Source: Conidiobolus incongruus B7586
Lineage: Eukaryota; Entomophthoromycota; Entomophthoromycetes; Entomophthorales; Conidiobolaceae
Assembly (NCBI GenBank): GCA_000697335.1
Contig: JNEM01016697.1
Location: 1-13,781 of the forward strand
DNA length: 13,781 nt
Direction: 5' to 3'
Below are positions 7,962 through 13,781 of this stretch, one piece after another. Below the pieces are notes generated by a model, which was not told the DNA's origin, did not search any database, and was given only the letters and a program-made list of their open reading frames with translations. The position numbers and the translations under genes are program-made. How positions within the stretch are numbered: position 1 is the stretch's first letter; every line of letters starts with the position of its first letter.

Positions 7962-8546
7962 ATGAAATTTTTAAGTCTTGCCTCAGTATTCGCTCTCCTA
8001 TCAGCTCCTATTCAAGCTCAAATGTGTCAGTTCCAGGCTGAAGTACATGCTTGTGTTCAAGACGCCGAAAATCGTCATAATGTATGTGGTGGCAATCCAT
8101 CATGTGCCTGTTCTGCTAGTGAAGCTTGGGCACTCTGTTACTCAAGGTGTCCTGGAGATCCCACTTTCCTGGACCGTCTCAATTTTGTTAATAGTGAAAT
8201 TGCTAGGCATTGTTCCCGACCTGGATTTATCGGAGCTCCCGGTGCTTTCCCATCAGCCGTTCCTGGCGTAGTTCCTGGTGCAATTCCTGGTGTGGTACCT
8301 GGTGCCATTCCAAGTATGGTTCCTGGAGCAGTCCCAAGTACTATCCCAGGACTTGTCCCATTTGGTGTTCCTCGTCAAGCAATCGGATCAATGAGCGATA
8401 ACCAGATGCAATTCCAAGCTACTGCTACTTTCCGCTCAGGTAATGCTAACTCACAATCTTACCGCAATTCAGCCACTGGTATCAAAGCAGCTCCAATTGT
8501 CGTTTCTCTAGCTGCTATCGTATCAATTATTTTGACTCAATCTTGA
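7962..8546 (+). CDS. P3: secreted eight-cysteine GPI-anchored protein with expanded proline repeat
   Basis: This 194-residue protein is the longest and most divergent member. The ATG at 7962 is preferred over the in-frame ATG at 7935 because it starts a clean signal peptide (about 1-19, mature start at Gln20); the upstream one would add a polar MFIIFNSFD. Cys 22, 31, 42, 48, 50, 59, 63 and 84 keep the family spacing exactly. Residues 96-139 are eleven four-residue units of the form [FVI]-P-x-x (FPSA, VPGV, VPGA, IPGV and so on), apparently grown from the single FPSAxPG hinge of the other members. This may act as an extensible stalk lifting the cysteine domain from the wall. The juxta-anchor segment is kept (QATATFRSG, NSQSYRNSA), then a hydrophobic GPI-signal tail. 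No sequon, no intron, no CFEM Asp. Surface location is well supported; function is unknown. Confidence 0.92.
   Translation: MKFLSLASVFALLSAPIQAQMCQFQAEVHACVQDAENRHNVCGGNPSCACSASEAWALCYSRCPGDPTFLDRLNFVNSEIARHCSRPGFIGAPGAFPSAVPGVVPGAIPGVVPGAIPSMVPGAVPSTIPGLVPFGVPRQAIGSMSDNQMQFQATATFRSGNANSQSYRNSATGIKAAPIVVSLAAIVSIILTQS
8247..8378 (+). repeat. In-frame 12-bp tandem repeat, eleven units
   Basis: Eleven consecutive 12-base units encode [FVI]-P-x-x. Codons differ between units (CCT/CCA, GTT/GTA/GTC/GTG), so the DNA has diverged while proline in the second position is kept in every unit. That pattern suggests an old expansion held by selection rather than recent slippage. Confidence 0.85.
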
Positions 8547-8560
8547 TTAACAAACCCAAA

Positions 8561-8574
8561 AGTCCTGATGGACT
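8561..8574 (+). other. Hairpin 15 bases after the P3 stop
   Basis: AGTCC-TGAT-GGACT forms a five-pair stem with a four-base loop at the start of the P3 3' UTR. It could be an RNA structural element in the transcript. The stem is short and the evidence is only its position and its likeness to the hairpin at 7529. Confidence 0.35.
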
Positions 8575-9641
8575 GGTAAATAATATAGAACTAATCTAAT
8601 GAATCAAAACTAATAAGTTCAAATCAAATAATTTTTTTCAACTGAACTTTATTCAATAGGAAACAAAGTTTTCAAATTAAAAATTGAATAATTTTCAATA
8701 TATCTATTTTTTAAAATAATAAATAATATATAATAATAAAAATATTAGTTTTTAAAATATTCTGAGATATAAATTTCCATTCTAAGATAAAGCATGGATC
8801 TCAATTGTTTAAATATTATCATCCTCAATGGGCTTCAAAATTCTCAATTTAAAATCTACTTTGTATTTCACTACTGTATCATAGATTAATTTGATCGACT
8901 GTCCTACATAAAACTTTGATATTTTTTGATTTATCAGAAAAATATGCCATGTTTTGTTAATTATATTTTAAAGTAAAGCCTTTTTGGTAATAATAATTAT
9001 TTGATCAATAAATATACTAGATAGCAGTACATCATCAAAGACGAGCTTAGAACTAGGTTTCAAAGGTCAATAACTAATAGAAAAAAACATGAAAAGAGTC
9101 CAAAAGTATATAGAAGGCAATGTTTATTTATCATCAAACGATATATCTAGGATATGCTATATTAATCACAGATTTCTTTGTTTTATAATGAAATAAGCAT
9201 TTCGGATTTATGAATCAAACTCCAAATAGGTACGCTATATTTTATTAGTATTTCAAAAAAGTTGAAAAATATGAGATACTAGATTATAAAAAATTTATTG
9301 CTATTAATAAAAGCTAGTATCTAATTTACATATCGTTACCTTATCAAAAACCTAAATCATGAATTAAATCAAAATCATAATTTTTCTAAAACCAAAAAAA
9401 AATATTAGAGGAAAACAATTTTATTTATTATATTTGATTTTAGAGGTAATTGCTTGAAACTATTGTTATTATTACAAGGAGCTAATATGTACAATATATT
9501 GTATAATATGTTTTTAAAGAGGGATATAAACATGGTGTTAATTATATAATATTTAAAAGCCTTTAACCATTAATTTTAGTGTCGAGCCTAATAAAGCAAA
9601 TACTATAAAAATTATATTGAGTAAAATAGATAAGTTTTATT

Positions 9642-9691
9642 CCCCCCCCCGCCATACTCTTTGCATATAAACCCTTGTGATTTCAAGGGTT
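9642..9691. other. C9 homopolymer followed by an 8-bp hairpin
   Basis: Nine consecutive C residues (9642-9650) stand in DNA where even three in a row is unusual. About 20 bases later AACCCTTG (9670-9677) and CAAGGGTT (9684-9691) form a perfect eight-pair stem with a six-base loop. No gene or known RNA family is recognised. The patch may be a remnant of a non-coding RNA or of inserted DNA. Confidence 0.45.
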
Positions 9692-9792
9692 GTGAGCCAT
9701 TAAAGGACTTTATATTGGAAAGCAATTTAACAATTTTAACCATAATAATGCAAAATTGAAAATGATAATTAAACTTCTTAAAGAGCAAGGGG

Positions 9793-9844
9793 TTTGGTAT
9801 AAAGTTAGACAACTTCCCAAAGTTTCGAAATGTATTATACCAAA
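9793..9844. repeat. Perfect 10-bp inverted repeat, 32-base spacer
   Basis: TTTGGTATAA (9793-9802) pairs with TTATACCAAA (9835-9844). An inner AACTT/AAGTT stem could stack inside. The overall shape is a long hairpin of about 52 bases. It is too small for a typical transposon and no target-site duplication is evident. Confidence 0.45.
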
Positions 9845-10983
9845 TAAAGAATGTTATTAATATTATTGTCTAATAATAATTTTTTATTGATATTCAAATA
9901 GTCAATTTTAAAATATAATTTAAAGACAATTTCAAAACTAACTTCACAATATTATTTCATTAATTTTGTTTATAAAGTATATAATATATAATGCTAATTC
10001 TCAAATAAATTAATGATGACCTTATAAGTACTTTCATACTAGTATATTCGTAAATGTATATTTCGCAAAATAGCTAATTATGGGTTATTTGATATATGGC
10101 AAATGTCAATTATTCGACAAGTGTATTATTTTAATTATCATCAACATTATATTCAAATATTTTTGAATAAAAATTTGAAATTTATTATTTAATTCCATAT
10201 ATTTATTGAACCAATTTTATTTTTATGTTTTCATTATATTGTATTTAAAGATGAAATTTGAAATATTTTATTTTATGATATTTCATCTTTATTATTAAAA
10301 TCTTTAATTTTTACATAATAAACCAATGTTTTATTATCTACTCGAATAATGAGTTCTTTTTAAACAACTAAACTTGAACAGGAATTAGGTAAAAAACTTG
10401 GCACTACCATACAAAATATTCTAAATAGAAATTATATAGTGAAGATATCATTACTTAATTATAAAAATTTCAGTTAATAAATAAATAAATAAATATTTTA
10501 AAAAGATAAATTTTAAATGAATTATCTTACTTAATACTAAAAATTAATTAAGATTTAGTTATAGTATGCATTAAATTACATATTTTATCAACTAACTATT
10601 ATCCTAATATATTATTGAATACTCTCTAGTAATTAAGCTATACTATCTTAACAAAATTGAGTTATAATGTCATCCCAATTGAGAAATTGAACATTCTGCT
10701 ATTACATCCAATTACGAAGCGTGATACAAATCCGATCAAAACAAAATTCTACCAATCAAAAAATAAAGCTTTACAATATTTCTTGGATTTGACTAATTCA
10801 AACCATGTCAACTGAAAATGATATAATGGGGAAATTGCTCGGCGGTAATAAAAAAGTTACCCCAGCTAAAAATTTGGATAGATACTCCAACTAAGTGTGG
10901 GCCATTGATAGAAATTTGATAGATTTCTCCTCCATACTCCATCGAATTGGTTAAAAACACATTTCGAATCTTAGGTAGTGACT

Positions 10984-11005
10984 GAAATCCCCCATTTTTC
11001 TCCAA
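10984..11005 (+). promoter_or_regulatory. Shared 22-bp upstream element, P4 copy
   Basis: On the + strand this reads GAAAT, CCCCC, ATT, TTTCTCCAA. It is the reverse complement of the P1 and P2 copies as written on the + strand, so the orientation relative to the gene is the same in all three. It lies 30 bases upstream of the TATA box. A weaker half-like match, TGGGGAAATTG, sits further upstream at about 10828-10838. Confidence 0.72.
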
Positions 11006-11035
11006 TGTTTTTTCTATCACGAAGCTTAGAATCGA

Positions 11036-11042
11036 TATAAAA
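11036..11042 (+). promoter_or_regulatory. TATA box of P4
   Basis: TATAAAA lies 96 bases before the ATG, preceded by ATCGA. It is the most canonical of the four boxes. Confidence 0.68.
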
Positions 11043-11078
11043 GTATAGTGGAGATGGATAATTGTTAAATCATTAAAA

Positions 11079-11110
11079 AGTTTTAACAGTTTTAACAGTT
11101 TTTAATAGTT
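11079..11110 (+). repeat. 9-bp direct repeats in the P4 leader
   Basis: AGTTTTAAC occurs twice in tandem and is followed by the related AGTTTTTAAT and AGTTT. The array lies in the probable 5' UTR, 30-60 bases before the P4 ATG. It may be simple slippage, or a site for an RNA- or DNA-binding factor. Confidence 0.6.
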
Positions 11111-11138
11111 TCAAGTTTAAGTTTTGTAATTAATCAAA

Positions 11139-11606
11139 ATGAAATTTACTGTCTTATTCGCTTTAATCACCCCTGCCATCTCTCAATTCTGCTTTCAATC
11201 TCAGCCTGTTCAAGTTTGTGTCCAGGAGGCACAGGTCCAAATGGCTAACTGTGGAGGCAATCCACAATGTATGTGTACTGAATCTCAGCATTTGGCAACT
11301 TGCTACCAAGGATGTGCGAGTGATCCCAGCTATTTCCAGCAAATGTCTGTTATCAACGCTCAAGCTGCTCAATATTGTGGTGGTGGCTTCGGGGCTCCTA
11401 TTGGTGCATTCCCTTCAGCATTCCCTGGCTTTTGGAATAGGCCATCTTTCAATTCTGCTAATGTGAACTCTGGAATGCTCGAAGCCACAGCAACCTTGCG
11501 TACAGGTAATTTCAACTCCAGATCATATAGAAACTCTGGAAACGTATTGAAACCTGCAGCTATCATGCTTCCAATGGCAGTTATTAGTGCAATTTTATTA
11601 TTTTAA
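11139..11606 (+). CDS. P4: secreted eight-cysteine GPI-anchored protein (CFEM-like)
   Basis: This 155-residue protein is the shortest member and the closest relative of P2. The signal peptide (about 1-15) ends in ITPAISQFC, identical to P1. Cys 18, 27, 38, 44, 46, 55, 59 and 80 keep the family spacing, with CMC and CYQGC. A compact hinge (GGGFGAPIGAFPSAFPG) leads to a Trp, then NSGMLEATATLRTG, NSRSYRNSGN and a hydrophobic tail ending SAILLF, consistent with a GPI signal. The start has a good context (AAAATGA) and is set by the signal peptide. GGNPQ stands where P1 has its Asp, so haem binding by a CFEM-type Asp is not supported. No sequon and no intron. It carries the shared promoter element and so is probably expressed together with P1 and P2. 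Confidence 0.93.
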   Translation: MKFTVLFALITPAISQFCFQSQPVQVCVQEAQVQMANCGGNPQCMCTESQHLATCYQGCASDPSYFQQMSVINAQAAQYCGGGFGAPIGAFPSAFPGFWNRPSFNSANVNSGMLEATATLRTGNFNSRSYRNSGNVLKPAAIMLPMAVISAILLF

Positions 11607-11706
11607 TCGAATATAAAATTTCAGCATAATTCCCCAAATTCATTCGCCATCATTGTTCCATCAAATAATCAAATTTCATTCTTTGCATTTTTTTGTCATA
11701 TTAATT

Positions 11707-11712
11707 AATAAA
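11707..11712 (+). terminator. Possible polyadenylation signal of P4
   Basis: AATAAA lies 100 bases after the P4 stop, at the end of a less AT-pure stretch that is probably 3' UTR. The hexamer is common in this DNA. Confidence 0.4.
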
Positions 11713-12636
11713 TAGTCAGTTTAATGAAAAAAAGAATTAAGATATTAAAATTATTTGTATGATAATTTGATATATTTTTAGATTTCAGGATACAATATAG
11801 AAATATATAATTAAAATTTTATTATTATAAAGACTTTTTGTGGCTAAAAATACAATATAGTTTAAATTTTTATTTCAATTTGGAAATAGATCTTAAAATG
11901 ATATGATGAAACATATATATATTTCATTGAGTGCTGAGTACATTTTCCTATAATATACAAAATTCTATTGAATCCTGTTAATTTTAAAGAGATTTAGTAA
12001 AAAATCGCAACATATAATAGAGATTAATTAACATATATTATTATATTAAATCATATTTTTAAATTAATAAATATAATAAAGTTATAAAATTTTCAATTAA
12101 ATTATATTAACTAAATTTTTAATTAATAAAAATCTTAAATAATATAAAATATTAAAATTTGAAAAAAAGTATTAAAATTATAAAATCATATAACTTAAAT
12201 AATAATTTAATTCAATTTATTACTTTAATAGTTTACAATTCAGAATATTGATATTTGTTTTTAATAAAATTTAATAAAGAAATTTAATAGGATTAAATAT
12301 ACATTATATTTTATCATAAAATTTTTGGTTTATAAATGATGTAATTGCTTTTTGATACTATTATATATTTTCAATTTTGTTATTATTAAATAAAAATAAA
12401 GAGTGTTGATTTAATATTTTTATATTTGAATTTAAATCTAATACTATAGTTTAATTTTACTATGTAGATATTATAAATTGCAACTATAAATACTAATAAC
12501 TAAATTGATTAATTTAATATATTATTATCTTAAATTTAAAATAATGGTAAATTTTTTAATTTCTGATTTTTCAAACATATTATTAGTTTGAAATAAATAT
12601 ATATATATAAATTTAATAGGAAATTATATATTTTTA

Positions 12637-12655
12637 ATATATATATATATATATT
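12637..12655. repeat. (AT)n microsatellite
   Basis: This is a run of about nine AT dinucleotides, with a shorter related tract at about 12596-12609. It is ordinary low-complexity sequence. Confidence 0.85.
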
Positions 12656-13781
12656 TATAATAATTTTTTTGATTAAAAGATTAACTTTTCAAAATTGATT
12701 ATTTAATTTAATTATATTTAAACCAAATAGTAATCATCAAAAGTTTTTTATTTTAGTATTGGTAAAACTTAACCATAAACCCTTTAAAATTATTTAAGAT
12801 ATATAAGTAGCTTTTAATAATAAAATATTATTTAAATCAACAATTTATTACTAGGTAAATTATTTTAAGATTATAAATGAAATTATCTAAAACTAGTTAA
12901 AATTTAAAAAATTAATTTTAATTATTATTTTTTTAATTATTAATAAAATAAAATAATATAATAAAAAGTATTTTTTTATTTTAGTTAGAGAATTATCTAA
13001 GCACTTTAATATTAGTTTTATAAGTATTTTATTTATATTAAAGTTTAAACTTAAATTAATAAATAAAAAAATAAAATAAATACCTTTTAATTTAACTAAA
13101 GCTTAAAAAAAGTTAGAATAGTTATTGATAAATAAAACTTACTAAAATATTATTAAAATCTTAAACTTTTACAAAAAATAATTATAATTGATAAATCTTA
13201 AATCTTTATATATAATTCTTTATTAAAATATAAATCAAGATGTTAAATTAAATTAAATTAACCTATTTTACAAATATCTTTAAATAAACATTTTGTTAAT
13301 AAATAAATATTAATTATTATAATAAATTATAATGGTATATGCTACTTTTATTTAATTCTTGAAGGAAAATCAATTTATAATAAACTTTATATTGCTTTTT
13401 TAAATAAAAATTTTTTTTATTAATATTCTCAATATAATTTAAGAAAACCTATTATTTTATATAATAATTATAAAATATAAATATTTAAAGCTATAAAAAA
13501 CCATATAATTAAAAATAACTAGAAAAAATAACTATATCTAGTATACTTTTTAGATTATAACCTATGTGATTATAATTACTTTAAGTAATTAAAAAACTAG
13601 CTTATAAGAAAGAAAATTTCTATAAAAAAATTTAATTAGTTTATGAAATAGCAAATTTTTATCATTAATAAAAAGAATAATTTTTTAAATATTAAATCTT
13701 TATTAAAAATATAACAAAAAGTTAATAATAATAAAAGAAACTATGAAGTTTATATTATATATCATATATTTAAATATTTAT

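Larger units (their letters stand above)
8547..11138. other. Long intergenic region between P3 and P4
   Basis: This holds 2.6 kb of mostly AT-rich DNA. Patches with fewer A/T runs occur at about 8780-8920, 9020-9120, 9640-9850 and 10660-11010, but none carries a coding-like frame. The frames at 9612-9812 and 10808-11020 (both minus) match nothing I recognise. The second overlies the P4 promoter element. The last 160 bases hold the P4 promoter and leader. Confidence 0.65.
11607..13781. other. Extremely AT-rich flank, no gene seen
   Basis: After the P4 3' UTR (to about 11720) the sequence becomes almost pure A/T, with TAA/TTA motifs throughout and stops in all frames. It holds an (AT)n tract at about 12637-12655. 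No coding frame, RNA gene or element terminus is visible. It could be a heterochromatic or long intergenic segment. Confidence 0.75.

Noticed and set aside
9612-9812. 66-codon minus-strand frame
   Set aside because: It spans the C9 tract (a Gly run) and simple hairpins, has no recognisable motif and no promoter, and the length is expected by chance.
9793-9844. Miniature transposon (MITE)
   Set aside because: The element would be only 52 bases, has no clear target-site duplication and no second copy in the window.
10808-11020. 70-codon minus-strand frame upstream of P4
   Set aside because: It overlies the shared 22-bp promoter element and shows no family similarity.

Overview
The window looks like nuclear DNA of a very AT-rich fungus. 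Compact, GC-richer, intron-free reading frames sit in flanks made almost wholly of A and T. Four proteins have a fungal-type secretion signal plus GPI-anchor signal, and the fifth gene is a fungal-type EgtD/EasF-family methyltransferase. An early-diverging lineage with a low-GC genome (for example the Conidiobolus/Entomophthorales group) would fit, but that is inference from composition and gene style only.

Layout. 1-1772: AT-rich flank with a few inverted repeats and two (TA)n tracts. 1773-2841 (+): a stand-alone SAM-dependent amino-acid N-methyltransferase of the EgtD/EasF family. Its natural ATG lies in a different frame from the body of the gene, and the two frames meet at TCC TGA T, the same heptanucleotide that mammalian and fission-yeast antizyme genes use for programmed +1 frameshifting. 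2842-3958: AT-rich spacer. 3959-4441 (-), 5467-5940 (-), 7962-8546 (+) and 11139-11606 (+): four paralogues of a small secreted, GPI-anchored, eight-cysteine protein, called P1 to P4 here. 11607-13781: extremely AT-rich flank with no recognisable gene.

The four paralogues share an identical cysteine spacing (8-10-5-1-8-3-20), a Gly/Pro hinge and an unusually conserved juxta-anchor segment. They resemble the fungal CFEM arrangement (CxC, CYxxC, eight cysteines) but do not match its spacing. Each has a TATA box about 77-96 bases before its ATG. P1, P2 and P4 also share a 22-bp G/C-run element 29-33 bases upstream of the TATA box, which suggests common regulation. P3 lacks a full copy and has expanded its hinge into an eleven-unit four-residue proline repeat. 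The picture is a locally amplified cell-surface protein family with at least three co-regulated members. No functional link between the methyltransferase and the family is visible.

No tRNA, rRNA, CRISPR array or recognisable transposon or virus-derived element was found.
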